From: Lunularia cruciata
Taxonomy: Eukaryota; Streptophyta; Marchantiopsida; Lunulariales; Lunulariaceae
DNA length: 64,000 nucleotides
Direction: 5' to 3'
Assembly: GCA_948567375.1 (NCBI GenBank)
Contig: OX419760.1
Span: 29,574,001 to 29,638,000, forward strand
Positions 10,671 to 22,519 of this stretch are shown here, piece by piece. The notes beneath the pieces were generated by a model that searched no databases, was not told where the DNA came from, and was given only the letters and a program-made list of their open reading frames with translations. Each line of letters starts with the position of its first letter. Position 1 is the stretch's first letter. A program made the position numbers and the translations under genes.

Positions 10671-10926
10671 ACGGACGGACGCTTCTAGGTGACCACAGTA
10701 CCGTTAAACAGGGGACGGACGGGTGAATAGTCACCGCTGTATCCGCTTGTCATGGTCTGTAGCCAGTTTGAGTCGCCGAGAGAGAGAGAGAGGAGAGAGA
10801 CAGACCCTGAACTGTCAGCGGAATCCTCGACAGGCAGAATCAGAACCGCCGGCAGTAGTCTGATTACGACTCGGGCGGCTGGGAGGGCGACGGACGGGTT
10901 CATGGACGGATCATGGATGGAGATGG

Positions 10927-11505
10927 ATGGAACGCATGCATGCACGCCGGCAGAGTTCGAGAAATGAAGGCGATGGAGAGTGTCTCATATTTGACACTTC
11001 GCTTTCAATGTACCCGAGGGAACCAAAATACTTCACGGTATCTCTGGATCAACGTGGCCTCTTCGTGCCTCAGATAACAGAGAGGAGATTCCAAATTCTA
11101 ACCTTACACAACAGTAGGGAAGTCAGGGGAGTTCCTGAGTTCGGCCGATCTCAGGTATTCGGGCCCAGTTGCGTCAGATGTCCAACCTCGATCTCAACAC
11201 TAGAGGTGTCAATTTCTTTATTGTGGTCGAGTCAAACCGGCACGAAAATTACGCGTAGAACAAATTTACATGGACGAGCGTCGAGCACGCTCGTGGGGGA
11301 GGGAACGGCATTTGTCATGCATCTTACTGAAGTTTTATTGTGGATTGAGAAGCACTGGAGTTCTCGCATTCGGTACCGATATGTTAGATGCAATATCCCC
11401 GGTATGAACTCGAACTTTACCTATATGATTCGTACAGTCAAACACGTTACCACTGGTCTCAACTTTTTCCCAAGGACTTCTACACATTCATCTATGAGCC
11501 CGTAG
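10927..11505 (+). CDS. Open frame of 192 codons, doubtful
   Basis: The ATG lies in an atggatggaacgcatgcatg low-complexity stretch. The predicted protein has no domain, repeat or membrane pattern that I recognise and its composition is irregular. An open frame of this length is at the edge of what chance would give in 64 kb of this composition. Splice junctions or transcript evidence would be needed to accept it. I list it because it is the longest unexplained frame outside the 393-aa gene in the left half. Confidence 0.15.
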   Translation: MERMHARRQSSRNEGDGECLIFDTSLSMYPREPKYFTVSLDQRGLFVPQITERRFQILTLHNSREVRGVPEFGRSQVFGPSCVRCPTSISTLEVSISLLWSSQTGTKITRRTNLHGRASSTLVGEGTAFVMHLTEVLLWIEKHWSSRIRYRYVRCNIPGMNSNFTYMIRTVKHVTTGLNFFPRTSTHSSMSP

Positions 11506-11509
11506 ATAT

Positions 11510-12915
11510 ACCTACTCACAAGATGATGACTCTTGTATTACTAAATCCTTTTCTTTTGTCGAGTCTGGATTTATTTCTTAGCTATCGATCAGATATTACC
11601 CTGTGCGCTTTCGGAGGACGCCAAGAAGCAAGTTCGCGGCGCAAATAGAAGAAACTTCCACCGCCGAGGCCATGAAGTAACCCACGGTCATCGACGGGAC
11701 CTCGAACATCAAAGGAAGGACACCCCATTGGTTCATGCTGGTGGAGAGTCGGGGACTCGGGCCCAGTTCAAGAGGACCCTCCGCGCTGAAGTCAGGAACT
11801 CCAGCGGGGCAGAAGGGATTCCCTCGAGCTCTTTTGAACTCGTGCCGACGTGGACTCTGCTCCATTTTGCACCGCATTCAGGTTGAGAGATTTGAGCCAA
11901 GTTAGAGGAAGTCGACCTTATGCGTTACTGAGACCGTTTAGGAGACCCATTGTGAAAATGATTGCCCTGAAAGAGTGATGGTGCCACGTCAAGTATAGGA
12001 AGGTATCGTTTCATCTTTTGCCTAAGTTAAATGCCAAATATCGAGAAGTGTTAAATCCTTCTCTGTGAGAGTTACGTTGTTCGATGCAGTGGAATGTAGC
12101 AACAGTGGACGCCATAATGCGAAGGGAATACGCTTTTGGCCAGGCTTCAAGCTGCCCAGAGAACGAACATGCAAGTGAAGAAGAAGAGTGGAGCAGGCAC
12201 CGAATCCGTGAGTCTCCCACATTCAAGATTTTGGGTGTTGCAAACATAAATGCGGGCTAGTTCCCGTCATCATCACAGCAGCAGCGGATGGGATGGATGG
12301 ATAGCTCCAAGACCATCTCCCCACGGAGTGTATTTGCATTCAGAAGTCGAGTAACGTCAAGACAAGAAGAGATTCATTTCATCTGGCCCCACCCACATTT
12401 ATTACATTTCTCTCGGATTTGGTCAACATTTCTCTGTTGGTGGGTATAACTGCTATCAATGTCCTGACAACCGGTGAAAACGATCACTCACCGGCTTCAA
12501 CTGTAAAGTAACCTGTTGGTCCCCCTTCCTTCAACCCATTTTGGCTTACGAATGGATCGCCTGTCTCTTTCTTCTCAAGGGAGAAACTTCCTCCCTCGAT
12601 CCTGATGCATGCAATATTTTATAATGTCAGTCAACTGCGTCCCCTCCCGTTCCGTCGAAGATATTACAGCAGCATGTTGCTTGTTTTTGCAAGTGGTCCA
12701 AAGCAGCATGCGAGGTTGCAATTGGGAGCAGAACTGGTGTGCGGCGGAAAAGAAGACAAAGCAGTTGGTACAGTCTAGTATGACTACCTCAGAACCGCCA
12801 TACCTCCAGGATGACGTTGAGTTCTTGTTATTATGGTACACACCCTAAAGACAATGTTCGCAAGTAGAACTGAGCCAATTGTCAAAAGACAGCAATCATC
12901 AGCAATCAGCCCCAC
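11510..12915. other. No recognisable gene
   Basis: Short open frames on both strands only; no motif, repeat or RNA gene supported. Confidence 0.5.
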
Positions 12916-13345
12916 CCCAGCTTAAGCTGTTTAAGCCACACCGATCTCTGGAGGAGGAGAGCCAATTAGGAGAGCAACTAAATTGGGGGACCGATTTGAA
13001 TTGAACTGAGTGGAACTTCTAAAACAAACCACCCGCTTAAGAGACCGATTCGATGAAAATATAAAATCAAGACAAGTAAACTTCTTGGACAAATAACACG
13101 TTTGAGTTGCTTATGCCAAGTCGTTTCCCGAAGACAAACCTCACGCTTAAGTCGCTTAAGCCACATCGTGCTCGACAGGAGGATCAGCCAATTAGGAACA
13201 TAGCGAAATTAGGATCCAATTCGATTTAATAATCAGGATCAAGCCTTAGTGAACTCCTTAAACAAACAACACGCTTGAGTTGCTTATGCCACACTGTATC
13301 CCAAAGACAAACAACACGCTTAAGCTGTTTAGATCGTCCTCGGCC
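12915..13345. repeat. Degenerate tandem repeat with 'gcttaag' anchors
   Basis: Three diverged units share gcttaag...ttaagcc anchors (near 12920, 13145 and 13318) followed by 'gaggat/gccaattagg' and 'aaattggg/gatc'-type blocks. Between them recurs 'aaacaa-acacgcttgagttgcttatgcc'. Spacing is about 225 then 173 bp. The function is unknown; it could be an old minisatellite or a decayed element. Confidence 0.55.
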
Positions 13346-13349
13346 AGAG

Positions 13350-14210
13350 GATCGGCAGTGATTTAGGGGGGTTTACACAATTAATGGTGAATTAGGATAG
13401 TTGAATTAGGGAGCCTGAAATTCAAAGACAACTTTCATTGTTCATAGCCAAAGGGATCCACAGACACGCTAATTTCCTTTCCCCATTAAGCGGCTTCAAC
13501 ACCATCGCCCTCGAAGGAAATCAGGTTAATTGGGGTGGTGTAAAGTCTTCATGCAGGAGTAATTCAGTGTCGACGGGGGATTAAATGGGGAGGTGAATTT
13601 AGACGAAGGGACATTCCTCATAAGAAGATTAGGAAAATTTTTGTCGTTAAAAAAGATTAGAAAGAGAAGAAGAGGACGGCAATAACGAAGATAACCAACT
13701 CAGAAGGCTCCATACCCATATACATAAAAAAATCGTTCTGGATTGCAAAGAAAAAAGAAAATAGGGGAAGGCGAGAAAGTGGGGACATGAGAATGACAGA
13801 CCGACGGACGCCCTCATTTCCGACCAACTCAAGCCCCATCTCCATCGAATGGAAATGAGGTTAAGTGGGGAGTAGAGTCTGGTGCCATAGTTGTTGGGAG
13901 TTGAGGAGTGGGAGGAGAGGGTAGAACAAGGGATACCTTCCACTAGAAAAAGACTTTTGTTTCCAAGAGGAGGATTGGAAAGAAGAGAAAGAGGTGAAAT
14001 CGGGTGGGAATAGCAGATTGGATAAAAGAAGTAGGCAGAGGCACAAGTCAGCGAATGGAGGCGAAGGCTGTGGTGGAGGCTGAGATCCATTACGCCTAGG
14101 ACATCTTTCTCTTCCTCAGTGTCCCGAGAACACAACAACTATAAGGGAATATCTTATCTCCATGTGCATAAACAGCCAAATTAAGTTGCCCATTATACTA
14201 AATTCTCGAT
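13350..14210. other. Purine-rich stretch without a gene
   Basis: The plus strand from 13,640 to 14,060 is strongly A/G-rich, which depletes stop codons on the complement and creates a 163-codon minus-strand frame full of Ser/Leu/Phe. I see no coding evidence. Confidence 0.5.
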
Positions 14211-14217
14211 AATCCAA

Positions 14218-14242
14218 CCCCCGCCCCACCCCACCTCACCCC
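14218..14242 (-). other. G-quadruplex motif
   Basis: The plus strand has four C runs (CCCCC, CCCC, CCCC, CCCC) separated by G, A and ACCTCA. The minus strand therefore fits G4-N6-G4-N1-G4-N1-G5. A (TTA)n run follows at about 14292-14312, and a run of ten G is at 14857-14866. Confidence 0.7.
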
Positions 14243-14869
14243 ACCTCTCCTCTTCAGATGAACCTCCCCTCTCTGCTGTAGTGGTGGTATAACTATTATT
14301 ATTATTATTATTTCACGTTGGTTCCGTTGGAGATGGTGGAATCAAAAGAACTGTTTACGCATTTTTGTTTATCATTCATCTCACTGGTCTAAGCTCCCTA
14401 GTGCAGTATCTGGTGCATACGGAACTTGTTTGAAGGTACGTAAATTGGGTGCAAGTATTTTAGTAACTGTCTAGATGGTTAAAAGTTTTCTGTTTGCCGT
14501 CCAAACTATTGGCATCTATGTCATGTTCAATTGCATTCGAGTATTTGTCGATCATGAGGTGTGACTGAGTGGACATGCTTTAACCTGTTGATAAACTCGA
14601 TTTGATAAGATATAAGATATACAAGGCTCCGTGTTGACTTCGAGGAATAAATGGCAGGACTCCCAACATTCGATGAAACCGAAGAAAAAAAGAAGTCAAA
14701 TCCATTCAGAGAATGATACTGCAATATTCCTCATCCGCATATTGTTCGGCGATATGTGAGGATTTTCTTTCCGCCCTTGCTCGGTGTAACTACTCTTTGG
14801 AGTGGTCACGTTGATAGACTCAAGGAACTTAGATCTACTTGAGTAGCCCCTCTACTGGGGGGGGGGAGA

Positions 14870-17800
14870 GATTTTTGGGAATGAACCCCTAAGATTTTAT
14901 GGGGTGTTTGCTCGTAATTCTAAAAGGGAGAATTATTAATCTCTGATCCTTTGCAGATACCCGTAATCTATTTTATCCCCCATGAAATGAAACCCATTGC
15001 ATCAACGACTTCTTATGAGGCCAAGAACTAGTCCCCAGTATACTGATGCGTACTGCAACAGTCCTCCTAGGGGTTTGGTGACAATTACCCTCTCCTCACA
15101 GATACTGGGAATCTCCCCTTCTCTCTCATTCATCGTTAATGAGGGAGTAAATGATACCTCCTACTCCCAGTTTTGCTTTCGCAGTATTGCTTTTGTCAAA
15201 GGGTAAAGTCTGGAAGCAATTCATTCCTGTGTGAAACTCGAGCTCAGAAGTTGACGCTGCCCTGTCTTCCAATTCCAAGACCCTCCCTGTCTTGACTCAC
15301 ATGAGTAAGTATGTACTTACTCGTCTTTGGCACACGTTCTTAACGAGGTTAAGTCACTAGGGGACTTATGAGAACACAAGTGTACTTAACCAACGCCCAA
15401 TTTTACGGTTCTAGGAAGAGGAGGTCCAAGTTAGGTTGCGTGTAAATAACTAAAGCTACTCTACTTCCGCTTGTTCCAACCACGAGTAGATCAAAGCGGT
15501 GGCACGTTGTATATACAAGAAAGTAGAGAGGATGTTCAATTGGTTCTTTCCTTTTATTTTTGTAAAACACGCTAACATTTGGTCTCCATGAGAATGTTCT
15601 ATAGATCACTTACACGACAAGATGAGAACAAGATGTTCCAATGGAGCCAAAGCCTCTCCCATCTTGTTTGTTTCGATGTTTCCTTTCTTCTGTCGCTCGA
15701 AGGAAAGAAAAATTTAAAATAAAATATAGTAATAGAGAATTTTCTTAATTTGGGTTGCATTTCACAAAAGTAGATCTCAAAACTTTTCGCCGTCTCATTG
15801 TCCAAGCTTCCCTGCCATGAGGGCAACTTTATAGACGCGGTTGAAGACAAGGCCATCTGTAGCTCTTTGCTTTCTTACTCAACAGTGTCGCAAGGCATGG
15901 AAACCTTTAACTCTGTAACGTCCTGGTGAGAGAAAGTACAAACGCACCTGGTGAAGAGCAGTGTCTATGTAAAATGTGTCAGTCTTGTAATCGGCCGGGA
16001 AAATGAAGTGCACCGACAAGGAAATAAGAAGGCACTTTACACCGATAAGATCAGGGGCTTTGTTGTGTTGTTTTATGAACTTACACCCGCGATGATGAAC
16101 AGCGGAGCAGTGAGGTGAAGAGATTTTGGTCGTAGTTTGAAACGGAGGTGTAATGATATACTGTATGTAGGTCAATTCAACTTTCAAGTGGATGCGTATT
16201 CTGCTACTTGAAACACTGAACCGTAGGAAGGAAGTTTGCACGGGAAGTTTGGTCAGTCATGGACGGAAAGTTAGCGACTCAGTCAGGAAGATGACAATGG
16301 CGAAATGACAAAGATGGTACAGGATGTGCTAGAGAGAAAGAGAGGATCTGAGAACGACGGAGAGTCAAACAGGGAGGGGAAGGAAGTATAGTGGTAGTTG
16401 ATGGTTGGAATATTTTCACGAATTTGCAGGTCTAGAAAGAAGGTCAGCTTTGAGAGGAGAAGTGTTTTTTTCTTGAGTCAGCAGCCTACTGCTAGGAATC
16501 TAAGTTGGAATGTGCACTAACGAAGAGCGAATCTGTCGTGAAGATTTGATGCGTTTGAGCGGTAGCTTCGACTAGTCAAGCATGTTCCCCCTCACCGAGA
16601 ACGGTAGACGGTTTAGCCAGTAAGAGCCAAGTTAGGAGCGAACTCTTTTCACTGTTGCTACCTTGCTACCCGATCTGGTTGTTATCTCTACAGGAGAAGG
16701 GAGGTAAAACCTTGCATTTATGGCATTGTAAGCTTCGGTCTAGGAGCATGTTCGCTTTCAGAATACCAGCCGGGTCAGCCGTGAGGCACTGAGTCTGCAC
16801 AGTGAAGCGCGATTCGCACTTAATTTGCACTCTTGAAATCTTAGCGTAGGTTTTATCGGAACAAGAGCAGCAAGTTACCCTATTCGTCCCGTCGAACGAA
16901 TTTCCGCTCCTCGATATAGGGGCATGTTTGTTTTCAACGATCGAAGGTGCACGAGCCGTAAACGACAGACATCGGCATACATGCGAAAGAATTGACCACA
17001 TCGAAGCTAGTAGAGGACACCGATTGAACTCATCTCGTGATCCCAAACAGGGCCGAAAGCCGTTCTTTCATGCACTTGATGCCATTCTAAGCTTCAACAT
17101 ACTAGATCTCTCTCAATCCTGAACTAGACCCTTGGCCGGAAGGCCACTTCTAAGAAAGTCTAACTGCGACGTTAGGGAAAGTGGATCACCGGGACATTTG
17201 GACAACAGTTAGTCGCTTGATGCGTTTGCTATTTTAGCAGAAGCAGTAGATTTGTCTCTGCATTTGTTTCATTTGCTCATGATGAAACATAAGCATCATG
17301 TTAGGAGCATTTTAGTCGTCATCGATCCCACGAGCGTCAGCAGTGAAAGACTGACTACAGGACATTCACGAGAAGATTGTCCCCGACTACTGGTTCGGAA
17401 TGCGCTCAATCTTCTGGGATCCTTATCGCCTCCAACAGGAACGGTCACCATATCACTGCGTGACTTAGAACTGAATCTTTTGTTTCCGTTCCTGGAGCAG
17501 AATATGTCACATTTAGAATTCGTGTTCAAATCGCCTCAAACTTTGTGAAGTCAAAAAGGTACTGCAATCCTCAACCGCAACTCTCCAGGAACAGGACACC
17601 GAAAGCGTCGAAATCTGCACAATCGCTGAGTCTCAGGAAATCTCCACATCACGACTCAATCCTCGAATTAGTCTAATGTGCTTCTTCTGCTCCACTTGCT
17701 ATAACCCTGTACATCTTTTGTCTGCCAAGTACAGCAGCTGCATCAAACGTACAGAATATAACTCTAGACCCATATCAGGTCCTGTACATCTTCCGAGCTG

Positions 17801-20145
17801 TGAAATTGAACATACATGGGAACAGAACGTTCTTCCATTATAAGACACAACATGATTGACGAATACACCGACATCATTGCATTGTCTGGTCCTGGCATTG
17901 CATTTTCCCAACAACCTTTGGCATCGCATGAGAGGTTCAATCCAGGTTCCGATCATGATATTTGTCGAGAGATTTTACCACCTCCCTTCATATCCGGTGT
18001 TTACAAACGTTTTTAAGTGGTACAGCACTACTCTGGTTTAAGTAACTAAAAATTTCATCACTTTCTTTTACAAACATCCAGTATTCAAGTCAAATTCACA
18101 GCGTCACACACTGTCATCCTCATGCTTATTGCCGGGATTCCGTAATTAATCGAGTCCCAGTTACAGCCTCTGCAAACCGTTTACTCGTAGTGTCCCATGT
18201 CCTAGATTTGACTCAGGAACGAAACAGTTGGAGAGAGACCACCATGCAAACATGGCAAAGATTCCCATGGGGAGTGGAGTCCTTTGATTGACAAAGCACA
18301 TACATCCGTTCCGTGCATATGCTCTTACCTACTTGATTTTCTTGCTACCGTAGGCTTTAGAAAGCCTCGATAACCGTTACGGCTGTCGTGAAAGTTCAGC
18401 ATTATCTAAAGCGATCTTCAAGGTTCCGTCACCAGATTGCATGACGCCACACAAAGCCAGCGCAAATGAGAGATACATGTGATAATTTGTGTCTCTCTGG
18501 ACGCAAGTGTAGAAAACCAGACGTGGTCTTGGTAGTTCTTTCGACGTTTCACTTCCGATTAGGTGAGGGTGAGGCTATGAAGGAGCAAGAGAGTGTAGAC
18601 CTATCCGGCAAACTCTTGAGAGAGGTAGGCGCTTAAGTACAATTTACGGTACCATAGGGTACTTTTTGTTGTGTACCTACTGCATCCATCTGCGAAGGTT
18701 CTTTCGAGTGAATGATAATGTACATCTTTGTCCAGAGGCCTGTGGCCGACAACTCTGCGGCAGCCAATGGTGGTCAATCAGTACATTCTTTCTCTTGCTC
18801 GCTCCATCATCTGTACCGTTGCAGCCTGGGGTATGGTTGAAAAGGTTGCGGAAGGACAGTGTCTGTACATTCTCTTATCTCATCCTTTTATCTCAGATCC
18901 GTGAAGATCGTCTGACCTACGTCTTACCAACTGCCGATGATAATACCAGCTGGTTGTTGTTGGTGGCCTTTGCTTGTCGATCCAAAGCTTGGACAATCGG
19001 ATCGTTACGGGGAAAGTGTGTGTCGCATTGAAGCTCCAAATCTGGACCATAAGGCGTCAACCGTGGATGAACCACTGAAAGATGAAAGCTCTATCTGAAA
19101 ACTGAATTTTGGGGGAAGTTGAATTGTGGACGATTGCTGTCGATTCCAGTAGTGATCTCTTTCGCTCGAGATATTTTGATAAGGTTCGTTATCTAATCAG
19201 CGGTTTCCTCCGCCATCCTAAGTACTTGATGACTGTAGAATTTACTCGTTCTTAGAACCAGGTAAGAAGAGTACTCTAAAGTGGACCGGTCAGACTCGAT
19301 TGGCACCGTCCGCTCTGCGATGAGAAGGCCTATAGCTTAGAGTGCAAGAAGCACTCCCCATCTCCTCCCGTGTACCATTTGTCCGTGTTGCCTATTATTC
19401 AATAGGATTGCTATGCAAAGCAGACACGAGAGGATGATACATGTACCGTTGAGTACGGATAAGATCTTCAGTAACTGTAGTCCGCGTTCTCGTGACTAGG
19501 CAAGGCAAGACACAAGGTTTCTCTGACCTTGTTCTTTTACAAATCTGAAGCACTTTTCTCGCTGGGCAAATAATGCAAAGCATGAACCGACTTTTGCGTC
19601 CAAAGTGATCGCTGAAGAGCGGTGCCATCAAATGATCTTATGGACGTTCCATGTTCGATCGGAATTCTCCCTGACAGACCTTTCCCTGATCTGACATCAA
19701 CAGTTCTTTCGACCACATTCCCTCAACTTATTAACCTGAATGCGAGCTCTGAGCACAAACCCCAGCGCACCACCACCGTGTAAGCGATGGTGCAGACTCC
19801 CAACATGAATTTGCAATTCTGATGATTCAATTGAAGTAAGAACATGTTCCTGAACTCTGGTTCCCGACGCAATTGTCTACTTTAAGGCCGGCATGTGCAT
19901 GTGCACAACATTCAGAAAGCTTATGGACTCAGAATCGTCTCTCGTTGCTTGGCACACTACTGTACTGTACTCTAGAGTCAAATTTGAGGCAGTGGGGAAA
20001 TGGAGGAGTTCTAAACAGTAAGTAACACCAACCACAGCTTCAACAAACAACACAACATTCTAATATGACCACGTACGTACTCACACGAATCACGAAGTTC
20101 GCATTTGGTCCTCTATGCAAACACGAGCTTTGTAAACTGCTCCCT
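14870..20145. other. No recognisable gene
   Basis: About 5.3 kb with only short open frames. Candidate frames such as 16666-17046 (minus), 17252-17548 (plus) and 18666-19031 (plus) show no motif and no partner exon. A weak internal similarity links about 16,710-16,770 with 16,915-16,960 and 17,070-17,105 ('gcatgtt-g-tttc', 'gcattctaagctt'). Confidence 0.45.
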
Positions 20146-20149
20146 GATT

Positions 20150-20294
20150 AAAGTTAGTTCCGAGTCTCACCGAACCCCATATCTTTCCTATCAGACAGAA
20201 TAAAGCAATTCTCATAACTCCCAGCATTATGAGAATGGCTTTATTCTGTCTGATAGGAAAGATATGGGGTTCGGTGAGACTCGGAACTAACTTT
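20150..20294. repeat. Near-perfect 145-bp inverted repeat (hairpin)
   Basis: The left arm 20150-20217 and right arm 20227-20294 are each 68 bp and reverse complements with one mismatch (gcaatt against gccatt, near the loop). The loop is 9 nt (ctcccagca). I see no target duplication or transposon ends. A transcript from either strand would form a single long stem suited to Dicer processing. It could be a young small-RNA gene, a foldback element, or a one-off template-switch palindrome. Near-identity of the arms implies recent origin or selection for pairing. Confidence 0.9.
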
Positions 20295-20299
20295 GTTAT

Positions 20300-22300
20300 T
20301 GCATATCATAAATATTTAGTAACCTAAATCCGATAGTAATGTTTTTTTGCATTTTGAGCAACCAAGTTGGCCTATAAACTTTATACATTATTATCACCAC
20401 CGAGTGAGAACGTTTACACTAATTCATTAGATTTCTCATGAATTATAGGTGAATTTGGACTTCTATCTCTTGAAATGGAGAGTATCCAAATTGCAGAAAA
20501 TATTTGCGGATCGTTGACAATGATCACCCAATTAATCATATTTTATTGCTTAAAAGATCGAGGTGCTAGTGTTTTTCTAGCGGCGCGAGGACGAGCTCAC
20601 TGTCCTCTTACATTCTTTGTGAGTATAAACTCAAGAAAGTTAACTCTTGGACCTAATTTTGCCCACTTTAAACATCCAATAGTATTGTATATGAGCTAAA
20701 TCGAGAATGAGTTGCCAGTGCTGGAGGTTGTTGGGTATTTTATTAGCTGAAAGGGCTTACATCGTGATTACTGTTTTCAACTTTTCAATGGTAAAACGTG
20801 GATGTGGATAAGAACCTTCTATTGCTAATGGTAATGCCAACATGGATGGAGCCTAACTACTACTCGCGCAGGTCCCAACCAAGATTGCACTGTACCAGAT
20901 TTTTATTTCTACTCTGGTTCCAAGGTGTGGGGAATCATGGGCTTGTCTTACTTACTCCCATGCTCCTCCGTGTTTCTTCACTCTCATTGTACAAGCTAAC
21001 GTGATCATTGAAGGTCGCGAGTACTTCAGTAAGTCGCAACTTTCTACTTGCTGGAAGAAGTTTGCTGATCCTTATGCTCTGTTAGTGGAGTGTCGGCTAC
21101 AATACTGGATCGGGAACCATCCCTGCCATTTTATGGAAGTTGACTTCAGCATGGCATTACAACTGTGATGCTGGAGAAGAGGTGGAGACTTTCTTGTGCA
21201 TTTATAAGATTGCTCTCCAGAGATCCGGAGAGCACTAGGCGCTCAAATATTAGAAACCGCGGAAATTTACGGGTGGAAAAAAGACTCAAGAGCATTCAGT
21301 TCTCAAAGTCATCTAATTAGTGTTTCGATCTGGATTTTAGAATTGCGGGGTATATAGTCAATGGATCATCTGACAAGTTGATACCAAATTTGTGGCTGAC
21401 AGGGGAAAAAGAGGTACCAATGATACAAGTAGACAAGGGAAAATTTCAACTAATGCCTTCATAAACTTTGACGGAGTCATATAAACGGTATATTTTTTAC
21501 TGATCACGATTTTCATGACCTATACATCTTGTATGGTTATGGGGATTTTACCCATAATTTACTAGTCAATTTCTTACGGAAATGTCCGGTTATCCATAAA
21601 GTGATTTTTGAAATTCTCTATTCATATTTATATTTTGTCTATTATTAATACTTCAGAAGCATTGGCCAATCACAATAGGTAATGTTTTTTGGGGATGATC
21701 CAATTGTTCATGGACCATCCAACTTATATTACCTCAAATATCTTAATATTAATATTGTAGGTGTTGTAAGGTAGATTCCTCTACTGATATTATTGAGGTT
21801 TTGCACCATTTTACCCCATGTCTATTCCTTGTAAAGCTTGATGGGGCAATCCCATCCTCCTTGTTATCACAAGCGGTTGGTTTCCTGCTCTTTGTAAGAT
21901 TCTTCTTATCAATGACTCAGTTGTCAGTTCCATTATCTGGAGTCCATTACAGGAAATTATAGCTTGGATCAATGGACTCCAGGATTGTGGGTTAGGATAA
22001 AAAGAGTTAAGAGCTTTGTGTTGGGATCAAGAATTTGATTGAGATGAGGATTAGAGATTTACCAGAGTCATTTTTATCATCACCAATTCAGTATTATTCA
22101 CTAGCCAAATGGAAAATAGATTTTCCTTATAATTTATCATTGCCCCTGAAGGCTTTTCAGCAATTGACAATTGTAATTTAAAGAATATAATTTATTTTAT
22201 AGGTTGAATGATAATTTAAAGGTCTTATTCACCTATTTAATTTTTTGCCTGAAAATCTAATCGATATGTTCTCGTGAAAACTACAGAACAATCCAATGCC
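20300..22300. other. AT-rich stretch, no recognisable gene
   Basis: More AT-rich than its surroundings. One plus frame from a good branch-point/acceptor context (ctaactactactcgcgcag|g at about 20,870) stays open to about 21,170, but such stretches are expected by chance. A 12-bp perfect inverted repeat (21947-21958 / 21971-21982, ctggagtccatt) is present. No element is identified. Confidence 0.4.
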
Positions 22301-22304
22301 CTCG

Positions 22305-22515
22305 TGAAATGACTGCCATATAGGACTCACATGCCACGTCAAGTCTGCAAGGGCTACTGCTGCATCTTTTGGCCAACTTCGGCTATCCTTAAAGTAGAAA
22401 TACTCTTGAAATGGCTGTCAAATAAGCTTGACACGCCACGTCAAGTGTGCAAGGGGTATTGCTAAGTCTTTCTTGTTTAACTTTCGGCTACCCCTAAGTC
22501 GAACGGCCAATTATG
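22305..22515. repeat. Diverged tandem duplication (about 105 bp x2)
   Basis: 'atgactgccatataggactcacatgccacgtcaag...' at about 22,308 is echoed by 'atggctgtcaaataagcttgacacgccacgtcaag...' at about 22,411. Both copies share tgcaaggg, 'cttcggcta' and 'aagt-gaa' blocks. The shared core cacgtcaag is the best conserved part. Confidence 0.65.
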
Positions 22516-22519
22516 GGAA

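Noticed and set aside
12915-13345. CRISPR-like array
   Set aside because: Only three diverged units of unequal spacing in a plant nuclear context; repeats and spacers are not separable.
13647-14138. 163-codon minus-strand open frame
   Set aside because: The opposite strand is purine-rich, which removes stops and gives a Ser/Leu/Phe-rich translation. No motif, no homology recognised.
18666-19031. 121-codon plus-strand frame
   Set aside because: Length expected by chance; irregular composition and no recognisable motif or splice partner.
20798-21173. Spliced exon starting at the ctaac...gcgcag|gtcc acceptor
   Set aside because: The open stretch of about 100 codons is within chance expectation, and no partner exon or known domain was seen.
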